From an uncultured Opitutia bacterium (lineage in GTDB: Bacteria > Verrucomicrobiota > Verrucomicrobiia > Opitutales > UBA953), in the NCBI GenBank assembly GCA_903882335.1, contig CAIRWP010000297.1:1-22053 (forward strand): 22,053 nt of DNA, written 5' to 3'. The translations under genes were made by a program, and so were the position numbers. This document shows, one piece after another, positions 15,160-22,053 of the stretch. The notes under the pieces were generated by a model, which made no database searches, was not told the origin of the DNA, and saw nothing but the letters and a program-made list of their open reading frames with translations. Every line of letters starts with the position of its first letter. Within the stretch, counting starts at the first letter, position 1.

Positions 15160-17199
15160 TCAGGTGCCGAACTGCGGGTGGCCTTCGATGCGGGCCTCGA
15201 GGGCCGCGCGGGCCGCCTCGTCCAGTCCTTCCGGGAACTTCGCCGACGAACGGCGCCAGCGGTCGAGCCAGGGCTTGCCCAGCAGGTCATAGCGGCAAGG
15301 GGTCGCGTAACTGGGCGTCAGGGCGACGATGGTCTCCTTTTTCACGCCGGTGCCCGTGCCGATCGCGACGTGGAAGCCGGCGTTGAGCAGGGCCACGCGG
15401 ACCGCGGTGGAGGCGGAGTAAGTGAAGAGCTCGACGGGGCGGGCGTCGCCGAGGAGTCGGCGCAATTCGGCGAAGGCTGCGGGCTGCCAGCAGGCGACGT
15501 CGGTCTTGTGCGAGAAGAAGTCGAAGAAGACGAGGTCCGGGCGCGCCGAGGCCTCCGTCGCCTTGGTCCAGAAATCACCGACGTGCAGTTCCCATTCCAG
15601 GCCGGCGAACTGGCGGGACTTCCAGGTCCCGCGGGCGAGCAGCGCGTCGGGGCCCGAATGGCGCAGGTACTCGAAGCGGTTCTTGTGGGTCATCGCCAGC
15701 CGCAGCGAATCGAGGTCGGACTCGAAGCTGATGACTCGCAGCGGGCGTACCGGGCCCTTGGCGGCCTCGGTCTCGTAGCAGCGGATCGCGGCCATCGCGT
15801 TGGCGGCCGCGCCCAGGCCGAGGTCCCAGATGACGAGCGGCTCGGCCGTGGCGGCGTCGGCGTCCGCGGGCAGCCGGAGGCGCTCCGCCAGTCCCGATTG
15901 GTCGACGTACAGCGCCTGGGCCTCGACCATCGGCGGGGTGTGCGAGTGCATGATCTCGCCCGAGGAAATCTGGCGGATGCTCGCGAAGCCCTCCTCCGCG
16001 ACGTGCACCTCGTAGTCGCCCAGGGTGCGCGGGCGGCGTTCCTTGCCGACCTTCGGCGGGACCGCCGGGTGGTCCATGTCCTCGACCTGCAGGAACTGGC
16101 GCTTCGCTTGGTAGAGCGCGAGGAAGCGGTCCTCGAGGATGCTCTGGCGGATCTCGCGCATCAGCTGGTGGTAGAACCAGATGTTGTGCTGGCCGAGCAA
16201 CGTCCAGCCCAGCGGCTCCTGCGTCTTGGTCAGGTGGTGCAGGTAGCCGCGGGAGTACTTGCGGCAGACCGGGCAACCGCAGGCCGGGTCGATCTTCTCC
16301 TCGGAGAACTTGTAGACCGAGCGGCGGAGCTGGAGGATCCCGCGGGAGGTGAAGGCCGTGCCGAACTGCGCGACCTTGTTCGGGATGATGCAGTCGAACA
16401 TATCGACGCCGCGGTGGACGGCCTCGAGTAGGTCGAGCGGCGTGCCCACGCCCATCAGGTAGCGGGGGCGGTCCGCCGGCAGCATCGCCGCGGCCACCTC
16501 GCACATGTCCTCGCGCTGGTGCTTCTCCTCGCCCACGGCCAGGCCGCCGATGGCGAAGCCGTCGAACGGCAGCTGCGTCAGGCCGTCGGCGCTCTCCTGG
16601 CGGAGGTCCGGGTACAGGGCGCCCTGGACGATCGCGAACATCGACTGCGGCGAGTCGCCCCGGGCCGCGAGGCTGCGGACGGCCCAGCGCTGGGTGATCT
16701 CGAGCGCCGCGCGGGCCGTGGCCTTGTCCGCGGTGGACGGGATGCACTGGTCGAGCACCATCATGATGTCGCTGCCGATCGCCATCTGCGTCGCGATGCT
16801 CACCTCGGGACTGAGCATGAGTTTCTGCCCGTCGACGTAGCTGCGGAACTCCGCGCCTTCCTCGCCCATGGAGCGGGCGTGGGGCAGGGAGAAAATCTGG
16901 AAACCGCCCGAATCCGTGAGGAAGGATTTTTCCCAGCCGGTGAAGCGGTGGATGTCGCCGAACTTCCGGAAGACCTCGGGGCCCGGACGCAGGAGCAGGT
17001 GGTAGGTGTTCGCCAGCAGGATCTGCGAGCCCGACTCGAGCAGGGTGTCGAAGGTCTGGGCCTTCACCGTCGCCTGCGTGCCGACGGGCATGAAGAGGGG
17101 CGTCTTCACCTCGTTGTGCAAGGTGCGGAAGGTCGCGGCGCGGGCCCGGGAGCCGGTGGCCAAGGCCTCGAGCTTGAAGTTGAGCCGCGAAGGGAGCAT
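15160..17199 (-). CDS. tgt: Queuine/preQ1 tRNA-guanine transglycosylase fused to an MnmC2-like methyltransferase domain
   Basis: A 679-residue protein, about 300 longer than ordinary Tgt. Residues 1-375 are the Tgt barrel, with TPLFMPVGTQATVK, Asp96 in LTDSGGFQIFSL, Asp150-Gln-Cys152 of the base pocket, GGLAVGEE (218-225), nucleophile Asp269 in DMFDC, and a zinc site of Cys307, Cys309, Cys312 and His338. It exchanges guanine 34 of GUN-anticodon tRNAs for preQ1. The normally basic PTRxxR loop after DMFDC reads PNKVAQ. Residues about 395-640 resemble the MnmC2/DUF752 methyltransferase: a lead segment (YEVHVAEEG ... HSHTPPMVEAQALYVD), SAM loop DLGLGAAANAMAAI (459-472), an acidic SFESD (491-495), FFDFFSHKTDVACW (558-571, like the DGFAP...W motif of MnmC), and YSASTAVRVALLNAGFHV plus GTGVKKE. 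MnmC2 makes the last methylation of mnm5U34. Whether this domain is active, and on what, is unknown. It starts 99 bp from divergent phnA. Confidence 0.92.
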   Translation of the reverse strand: MLPSRLNFKLEALATGSRARAATFRTLHNEVKTPLFMPVGTQATVKAQTFDTLLESGSQILLANTYHLLLRPGPEVFRKFGDIHRFTGWEKSFLTDSGGFQIFSLPHARSMGEEGAEFRSYVDGQKLMLSPEVSIATQMAIGSDIMMVLDQCIPSTADKATARAALEITQRWAVRSLAARGDSPQSMFAIVQGALYPDLRQESADGLTQLPFDGFAIGGLAVGEEKHQREDMCEVAAAMLPADRPRYLMGVGTPLDLLEAVHRGVDMFDCIIPNKVAQFGTAFTSRGILQLRRSVYKFSEEKIDPACGCPVCRKYSRGYLHHLTKTQEPLGWTLLGQHNIWFYHQLMREIRQSILEDRFLALYQAKRQFLQVEDMDHPAVPPKVGKERRPRTLGDYEVHVAEEGFASIRQISSGEIMHSHTPPMVEAQALYVDQSGLAERLRLPADADAATAEPLVIWDLGLGAAANAMAAIRCYETEAAKGPVRPLRVISFESDLDSLRLAMTHKNRFEYLRHSGPDALLARGTWKSRQFAGLEWELHVGDFWTKATEASARPDLVFFDFFSHKTDVACWQPAAFAELRRLLGDARPVELFTYSASTAVRVALLNAGFHVAIGTGTGVKKETIVALTPSYATPCRYDLLGKPWLDRWRRSSAKFPEGLDEAARAALEARIEGHPQFGT

Positions 17200-17298
17200 G
17201 TCGGCGAAGGGCTAGGGAGGAACCCGGCGCAAGGCAAGGATGCACGCGCCGGCGGGATTTCGCTCGCTCCCTCTGCGCGGGATGCGCTGTCTCCCGGG

Positions 17299-17643
17299 AT
17301 GAACCGCCCGTCCTGCCCGGAATGCACGCTGAGCGAGACGCTGGCCCATGCGAAGCATTGGGAGTGCGGGGTCTGCGGGTTCGAATGGCCGAAGACGGCG
17401 GCGGAGCTCGGTCCCCTTGAGGTCGATGGCCCGCGGGTGGTGAAGGATGCCAATGGAACGGTCCTCGCTGACGGCGACACCGTGGTCCTGATCAAGGACC
17501 TCAAGCTGCGCGGGTCCTCGGGCGTGATCAAGGGCGGCACCAAGGCCAAGAACATCCGCCTGGTCGACGGGGACCACGAGATCGACTGCAATATCGACGG
17601 CGCGCAGATCGGCCTCAAGGCCGAGTTCGTCAAGAAGGCCTGA
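17299..17643 (+). CDS. phnA: PhnA/YjdM-family zinc-ribbon protein
   Basis: A 114-residue cytoplasmic protein matching the PhnA (YjdM) family over its full length. The N-terminal zinc ribbon has Cys6-x-x-Cys9 (CPEC) and Cys23-x-x-Cys26 (CGVC, in HWECGVCGFEW). The C-terminal PhnA domain begins with VVKDANGTVLADGDTV and continues through VLIKDLKLRGSS, IKGGTKAKNIRLVDGDHEI, and IGLKAEFVKK. Despite its name the family is not shown to hydrolyse phosphonates in general and its biological role is poorly known. The upstream in-frame extension, to about 16519, is not coding because it runs antisense through the tgt fusion gene. It stands alone on the plus strand, divergent from the tgt fusion and convergent with the phosphatase-like gene, whose stop codon is only 5 bp away. 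Confidence 0.93.
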   Translation: MNRPSCPECTLSETLAHAKHWECGVCGFEWPKTAAELGPLEVDGPRVVKDANGTVLADGDTVVLIKDLKLRGSSGVIKGGTKAKNIRLVDGDHEIDCNIDGAQIGLKAEFVKKA

Positions 17644-17648
17644 CCGAC

Positions 17649-19148
17649 TTACTTCTCGATCGCGAAACGGTCAATCTCCTCGCCCTTGGCGTTGACGGCG
17701 CGGAGCTCGAAACGCTTCGCCGTCAGGTCGAGGACAGCGAAGGAGTGCTGCGTGTCGTAGAGCTTGGCGTTGAAGGGCGCGTAGTTGTCCTTCCCGCCGT
17801 TCGGGAGCTTGCCGAGGTTCTTGTCGACCGTCCCGGTGTAGAGCTTGGCGCCGCCGCCGCCGGCCACGATGTAGATCACGCCCTTGGGGCGCGTCTGGCC
17901 GGTCGCATCATAGACGTCGTCGATGGTGAAGGCGCCGTTGACGTAGGACGGCGGGATTTTCGGCGCGCCGGACGGTTCGGCCTTCGCGGCCTCCTTCGGG
18001 TCCTCGGGTTTGGCCGCGACGATTGTCCCGTGCGGGCTGAACTTGAACGGCTTGCTCCGCTGGTAGTTGTGCACGTGTCCCGCAAAGACCACATCGACCC
18101 CTTGCGCCTCGAAGATGGGCGCCAGTTTGCGGGAACGCTGGTCGCCGTAGTGGCTCGTGGTGACTTGGAAGGGCGGGGCGTGCAGGCAGACGATCTTCCA
18201 GGGCTGCCGGGAGGCCTTGAGGTCCTGTTCGACCCAGGCCGCCACCTTGGGGTCGTCGCCCTTGCCTGTGCTCGCGTTGCTCAGCACGACCACGTGGGCC
18301 GGACCGTAGTCGAACGAGTAGAAGTCGAGCGCGGGGTAGGTGGCGCCGGCGAGGCGCCGAAACTTCGCGCCTTCCTCCGACTTCGGCAGCTGGGTGGTCC
18401 ACGCGCCTTCGCCGGGGCCGTTCAGCGGGGCGGTGAAGAAGTAGTAGGCCGCGAAGGCGTCCGGCAGCGTCGGGCTCAGCTTGCCGACCAAGGCGTCGTG
18501 GTTGCCGAGGACCGCGTAGAAGGGGATCGTGGCCATCAGCGGCGCCCCGGTCTTCTCGGAGGCCGCGGCAACGTTCACGTAAGTCGGCCAGTAATGCTTG
18601 AAGTAATGGAAGCTCCGGCCGCTGGGGTAGACGATATCGCCCAACGCCACCAGGGCGTCGGGTTTCTCCTGGGCGATACGGTAGGCGATCGTGTTCTGGC
18701 CCGTCTTGCCGTCGGCGAGGTCGCCCACCAGCAGCAGGCGCGTCGGTTGGTCCGGGGTTTTGCGGGCGCGGGCGGTGCGTTCGGCGAAGACCTTGCCGCC
18801 GGCGCGGAGCACGTAGGTGTATTCGGCGTTGGGCGTCAGGCCGGGCAGCGAAGCGACGAAGCGCACGTACTGCTGCGGCTTCTCCGCCGGCGTTAGCGCC
18901 TTGGCGGGCGGCGGGGTGAATTCGAACTCGGTCCGGGCGATCTTCGCGGCCGCCGGCGGCAGGCCCTTGGGCGCGTATTCCAGGGTGAAGGTCGCGGTCG
19001 TCGGCTCCGCGATCCAGATGACCTTGACCTCATCGGTCGCACCCAAGGTACCCTGCGGGCCCGGTTGGACGTAGGGCTGCACGAGGAGGGTGGTCTCGGC
19101 GGCGACGGCGGCGATGACGCCGAGCAGCAGGGAGGGGAGGAAGGCCAT
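17649..19148 (-). CDS. Secreted metallophosphoesterase, purple-acid-phosphatase-like
   Basis: From the ATG at 19148 (a 13-residue upstream extension is rejected because it displaces the signal peptide) the protein has 499 residues with a signal peptide MAFLPSLLLGVIAAVAAE. Residues about 20-125 look like the fibronectin-type N-terminal domain of purple acid phosphatases (VKVIWIAEP ... LPGLTPNAEYTYVLRAGG). The catalytic domain contains GDLADG (Asp143), GDIVYPSG (Asp171, Tyr174), GNHD (Asn216, His217), LHAPPF (His323) and GHVHNYQR (His358, His360). Tyr174 in the GDxxY motif is the tyrosine ligand of Fe(III) in this family. The first motif is GDLAD rather than the common GDxG. A Lys/Glu/Pro-rich insert (KPEDPKEAAKAEPSGAP, about 380) lies between the last motif and the C-terminal strands. 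It probably hydrolyses phosphate esters outside the cytoplasm. It is read in the same direction as the alpha/beta hydrolase 58 bp upstream. Confidence 0.88.
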   Translation of the reverse strand: MAFLPSLLLGVIAAVAAETTLLVQPYVQPGPQGTLGATDEVKVIWIAEPTTATFTLEYAPKGLPPAAAKIARTEFEFTPPPAKALTPAEKPQQYVRFVASLPGLTPNAEYTYVLRAGGKVFAERTARARKTPDQPTRLLLVGDLADGKTGQNTIAYRIAQEKPDALVALGDIVYPSGRSFHYFKHYWPTYVNVAAASEKTGAPLMATIPFYAVLGNHDALVGKLSPTLPDAFAAYYFFTAPLNGPGEGAWTTQLPKSEEGAKFRRLAGATYPALDFYSFDYGPAHVVVLSNASTGKGDDPKVAAWVEQDLKASRQPWKIVCLHAPPFQVTTSHYGDQRSRKLAPIFEAQGVDVVFAGHVHNYQRSKPFKFSPHGTIVAAKPEDPKEAAKAEPSGAPKIPPSYVNGAFTIDDVYDATGQTRPKGVIYIVAGGGGAKLYTGTVDKNLGKLPNGGKDNYAPFNAKLYDTQHSFAVLDLTAKRFELRAVNAKGEEIDRFAIEK

Positions 19149-19206
19149 GGGGTGGTGAGTGTCTAGGGCCGCCGGGCGGGGCCTCAACCGAATTCCCTGC
19201 CGCCCG

Positions 19207-20088
19207 TCATTTCGCGGTAGGTTTGAACCAGCCGGTCGATGCCATCCACTCGCCCGCGTTGCGGGTCCAGCCGTCGACCGGGTACTTGGTCACCCGGGTC
19301 CCGAAGCCGTGGCCACCCTGCGCGTAGACGTGGATTTCCGCCGGGAGGTTCTGGCGCTTGTATTCGATGTAGAGTTTTGCGGCCTCGAGCGGGTTGGCGC
19401 CGTCGTTATGAGCGACCACGAAGAAGCAGGGCGGGGCGTCGGCCGGGACGGAGAATCCTTCGCGGAACTTGGTCTTGTCCTCCTTCTCGAGGAAGCCGCC
19501 GCCGTAGACGAAGATCGTGAAGTCCGGGCCGCGCGGGTCGTCGACGCCGGGTTTCTGCGGGTAGGTGCGCGCGGCGCGATCCCAGGACGCGTGGCCGACG
19601 AGGTTGGCGCCGGCGGAGAAGCCGAGGACGCCGACGCGTTGCGGGTCGACCCGCCAGTCGGCGGCGCGGTGACGGACGACGCCCAGCGCGCGCTGCAGGT
19701 CCTGCACGGGGTATCGGTACGGGATGGCTTCGTCGGAGGTCGGCGTGCGGTAGCGCAGAAGCACGGCGGTGACGCCGAGCTGGTTCAGCCAAGCGCAGAC
19801 GCCGGTGCCTTCGTTGTGGGTGGAGAGGAACCAATAGCCGCCGCCGGGGCAGACGATGACGGCCGCGCCGTTCGGGTTGGCGGCCGGGTAGACCGTGATC
19901 GAAGGCTCGTTGATGTGCGTCTCATGTCCGGGCGTGCTACCTTGCGGGCCGATGCGTTTGAGCGTCGCCTCGGAAGGCGCGACGCGCGGGCCGAGTTCGG
20001 CGGTCTCGAAGAGCTTGATCGGCAGGGGTGTTTCGGCGGCGCCGGCGAAGGCGGCGACCAACAGCAGGACGCAGGAACGGAGGGGCAT
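19207..20088 (-). CDS. Secreted alpha/beta hydrolase (acetyl-xylan-esterase/BD-FAE-like)
   Basis: A 293-residue protein with a signal peptide (MPLRSCVLLLVAAFAGAAE). The alpha/beta hydrolase fold is visible: AAVIVCPGGGYWFLS with the PGGGY oxyanion region (81-85), a strand LLRYRTP, nucleophile Ser158 in GFSAGANL (GxSxG), acid Asp229 in VVAHNDGANP, and His260 in AQGGHGFG. The order and a small cap match esterases found in polysaccharide loci of Verrucomicrobia and planctomycetes (carbohydrate esterase or BD-FAE type, including xylan/acetyl esterase annotations). Substrate is not certain. The region between the signal peptide and the fold contains HETHINEPSITVYP, typical of the esterase subgroup where it leads into the first strand. 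It lies downstream of the superoxide dismutase but is separated from it by a strong terminator, so it should have its own promoter. There is no clear Shine-Dalgarno. Confidence 0.87.
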   Translation of the reverse strand: MPLRSCVLLLVAAFAGAAETPLPIKLFETAELGPRVAPSEATLKRIGPQGSTPGHETHINEPSITVYPAANPNGAAVIVCPGGGYWFLSTHNEGTGVCAWLNQLGVTAVLLRYRTPTSDEAIPYRYPVQDLQRALGVVRHRAADWRVDPQRVGVLGFSAGANLVGHASWDRAARTYPQKPGVDDPRGPDFTIFVYGGGFLEKEDKTKFREGFSVPADAPPCFFVVAHNDGANPLEAAKLYIEYKRQNLPAEIHVYAQGGHGFGTRVTKYPVDGWTRNAGEWMASTGWFKPTAK

Positions 20089-20129
20089 AGGGTTTTCTTT
20101 GGACAGCGCTCCCCGCCTTTGGTGCCAAC

Positions 20130-20155
20130 AAAAAGGCCGCCCGGGTGGGCGGCCT
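20130..20155 (-). terminator. Intrinsic terminator after the superoxide dismutase gene
   Basis: A perfect 9-bp GC-rich stem (20134-20142 with 20147-20155, loop of four) is followed on the minus strand by a run of U, from the A-run at 20130-20134 on the plus strand. It starts about 20 bases past the dismutase stop codon. Confidence 0.88.
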
Positions 20156-20175
20156 GAGCGTCGCTGGCGGGCGAC

Positions 20176-20910
<735 letters not shown>

Positions 20911-20939
20911 GGGTACAGGTTGATGAATTGCCGTAGGGG

Positions 20940-21485
20940 TCAAGCCGGGGCGGAGGAATCTCGCCCGCGCTTGAGGTTGAAGTAGGCTTGGAGGATCTCC
21001 TTGCAGGGACCTTCGAGGATGCCGCCGATCGCGTTGACGCGGTGGTTGAGCTTGGGGAGCGAATGGAGCGAGGTGGCCCCGCCGAGGCAGCCCATCTTGG
21101 GGTCGCCCCAGCCGTAGACCACCCGCCCGAGCCGGCTCATGATCGTCGCACCGGCGCACATCGGGCAGGGCTCCTTGGTGACGTAGAGCGTGCAGTCGTT
21201 GAGGCGCCAATCGCCGATTTTCCGAGCCGCCTGCGTGATCGCGAGCATCTCGGCATGGGCCGTCGGGTCGCCGGCGCGTTCGACCTCGTTATGGGCCGCC
21301 GCGATGATCTCGCCGCCCCGTTCGATGACGGCGCCGATGGGTACCTCGTCGAGGCGCCAGGCGTCCACGGCGAGGTTGAAGGCGAGCGACATGAAGAAAG
21401 CGTCATCCCGGACCAGCTGCGACGGGCGCAGCTTGTCGAACGGGCAGGTGAGCCCGGGGCGGGGGGTGGGAGCGTCGCCATCCAT
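20940..21485 (-). CDS. tadA: tRNA-specific adenosine deaminase TadA
   Basis: From the ATG at 21485 the protein has 181 residues; a TTG seven codons upstream is also in frame but has no better support. The zinc-deaminase motifs are His77-Ala-Glu79 in PTAHAEML and Cys107-Pro-Met-Cys110 in EPCPMCAGA. The fold begins at about residue 28 (DDAFFMSLAFNLAVDAWRLDEVPIGAVI), so there is a Pro-rich N-terminal extension of roughly 25 residues not found in short TadA proteins. GDWRLNDCTLYVTKEPC, RVVYGWGDPKMG and the NHRVNAIGGIL and ILQAYF blocks match TadA. It makes inosine at wobble position 34 of tRNA-Arg(ACG). It may be cotranscribed with sodA, 29 bp downstream, and is divergent from infA. It is the second wobble-position-34 enzyme in the window, but not adjacent to tgt. 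Confidence 0.93.
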   Translation of the reverse strand: MDGDAPTPRPGLTCPFDKLRPSQLVRDDAFFMSLAFNLAVDAWRLDEVPIGAVIERGGEIIAAAHNEVERAGDPTAHAEMLAITQAARKIGDWRLNDCTLYVTKEPCPMCAGATIMSRLGRVVYGWGDPKMGCLGGATSLHSLPKLNHRVNAIGGILEGPCKEILQAYFNLKRGRDSSAPA

Positions 21486-21590
21486 CGTGACAGCAGGACA
21501 GTCCAAGCCCGCCTTTTAGGCAAGCGGGGAGGGCGGGATACGGGGATTGACTCCCCCGTGGGTTCGGGCAGGACTCAAGGCCTACAAGGC

Positions 21591-21851
21591 ATGGCTGAAG
21601 AACCCGTTATCGAACTCGAAGGCAAAATCCTGCAAGTGCTCCCTGGCACGATGTTCCGGATCGAGCTCCCCAATAAGCACGTCGTGCTGGGCCGCATCTC
21701 CGGTCGCCTCCGCAAGAACTTCATCCGCATCAACCCCGGTGACCGCGTGAAGGTCGAGATGAACCCCTCGGACCTCAGCCAGGCCTTGATCGTCTTCCGC
21801 CTGCGCGATGCCGCCCCCCGGCCCTCGTCGCCGCCGCCTCGCCGCCGCTGA
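21591..21851 (+). CDS. infA: Translation initiation factor IF-1 with an arginine/proline-rich C-terminal tail
   Basis: From the ATG at 21591 the product has 86 residues; canonical IF-1 has about 72. Residues 5-73 are the OB-fold S1-type domain: VIELEGKILQVLPGTMFRIELPNK in its opening blocks, then GRISGRLRKNFIRINPGDRVKVE and LSQALIVFRLRD. The last dozen residues (APRPSSPPPRRR) are an unusual basic, proline-rich extension. The factor binds the ribosomal A site during initiation. A CAAGG about 10 bases before the ATG is the only ribosome-binding-site candidate. A clean intrinsic terminator follows. Longer upstream frames run antisense to tadA and are rejected. It is divergent from tadA. Confidence 0.94.
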   Translation: MAEEPVIELEGKILQVLPGTMFRIELPNKHVVLGRISGRLRKNFIRINPGDRVKVEMNPSDLSQALIVFRLRDAAPRPSSPPPRRR

Positions 21852-21859
21852 CCCTCCCG

Positions 21860-21882
21860 AACCCGGTACCCCCGGGTTTTTT
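21860..21882 (+). terminator. Intrinsic terminator after infA
   Basis: A 7-bp stem (AACCCGG at 21860-21866 with CCGGGTT at 21872-21878, loop of five) runs directly into six T (21877-21882). It starts 8 bases past the infA stop codon. Confidence 0.85.
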
Positions 21883-21883
21883 C

Positions 21884-21912
21884 TTGCCCAGTACTTCGCC
21901 CTAATCTATTAA
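21884..21912 (+). promoter_or_regulatory. Candidate sigma-70-type promoter for cysK
   Basis: TTGCCC (21884-21889) and TATTAA (21907-21912) are 17 bases apart, each matching four of six consensus positions, inside the only strongly AT-rich segment of the window (about 21895-21937). It starts directly after the infA terminator, and the expected leader is about 25 bases. Confidence 0.5.
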
Positions 21913-21942
21913 ACATTACTCAACTACTCATCATTAACCCCC

Positions 21943-22053
21943 ATGGCTATCTATAACAGCGTCCTCGACACCATCGGTCACACCCCGCTCGTCCGTCTGA
22001 ACAAGGTCACCGAAGGCCTGCACGCCGAAGTCCTCGTGAAGCTCGAGTTCTTC
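21943..22053 (+). CDS. cysK: Cysteine synthase A (O-acetylserine sulfhydrylase), N-terminal part
   Basis: The first 37 residues before the window edge read MAIYNSVLDTIGHTPLVRLN followed by KVTEGLHAEVLVKLEFF. IGHTPLVRLN and VLVKLEFF are diagnostic of the PLP-dependent cysteine synthase family (CysK), in which the next segment carries the PLP-binding Lys; that part lies outside. It makes cysteine from O-acetylserine and sulfide. It has its own candidate promoter and no Shine-Dalgarno; AACCCCC sits directly before the ATG. Confidence 0.93.
   Translation, partial: MAIYNSVLDTIGHTPLVRLNKVTEGLHAEVLVKLEFF

Noticed and set aside
13783..16431. 882-codon open frame on the plus strand
   Set aside because: It is antisense to the oxidoreductase and the tgt fusion, both of which have clear catalytic motifs; the composition is that of a GC-driven shadow frame.
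20911..21210. Upstream extension of the superoxide dismutase frame
   Set aside because: It overlaps tadA in another frame and has shadow composition; a Tat signal begins at 20910.
21507..21540. GC-rich imperfect repeat (CCCGCC...GGCGGG) between tadA and infA
   Set aside because: Weak pairing in a very GC-rich segment, no U-tract on either strand and a long unpaired loop.

Overview
The window is high-GC, almost fully coding DNA from a free-living Gram-negative heterotroph, most likely a member of the Verrucomicrobiota (an Opitutales-like bacterium). This placement is inferred from gene content: a large secreted glucose/sorbosone-dehydrogenase-like propeller protein of the PVC type, a Tat-exported Gfo/Idh/MocA oxidoreductase with a QKP motif, a secreted sulfatase with C-terminal EF-hands, a GH79-like glycosidase, and scarcity of Shine-Dalgarno sequences. 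No 16S rRNA or marker phylogeny is available to confirm it.

Layout. (1) Positions 1-5493, all minus strand: a four-gene run, in transcription order sulfatase with EF-hands, small two-helix membrane protein, GH79-like hydrolase, and the PVC-type dehydrogenase that leaves the window at its left edge. It looks like an extracellular sulfated or uronic-acid polysaccharide/oxidation locus. (2) 5570-11041, minus: a complete tripartite RND efflux operon (inner-membrane pump, periplasmic adaptor, TolC-like outer-membrane channel) with overlapping genes and a leader holding two inverted repeats. (3) 11170-12387, minus: a serine beta-lactamase-family lipoprotein, divergent from dctA (12484-13725, plus), a C4-dicarboxylate transporter. 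(4) 13729-17199, minus: a Tat-exported oxidoreductase, preceded by a tRNA-guanine transglycosylase fused to an MnmC2-like methyltransferase domain, divergent from phnA (17299-17643, plus). (5) 17649-21485, minus: purple-acid-phosphatase-like protein, secreted alpha/beta hydrolase, a Tat-exported Mn-type superoxide dismutase with a clear terminator, and tadA. (6) 21591-22053, plus: infA with a clear terminator, then the start of cysK.

Two observations stand out. One is the Tgt-MnmC2-like fusion, which joins two tRNA wobble-base chemistries in one polypeptide. The other is a repeated C-rich context, A-C-C-C or close to it, directly before the ATG of about ten of the eighteen genes, where a Shine-Dalgarno sequence is usually missing.

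No gene-free stretch exceeds 300 bases; the largest gap is about 128 bases (11042-11169). No tRNA, rRNA, CRISPR array, insertion sequence or phage gene was seen. Several proteins start downstream of the longest open frame; the starts given were chosen from signal peptides, family N-termini and overlap with neighbours.
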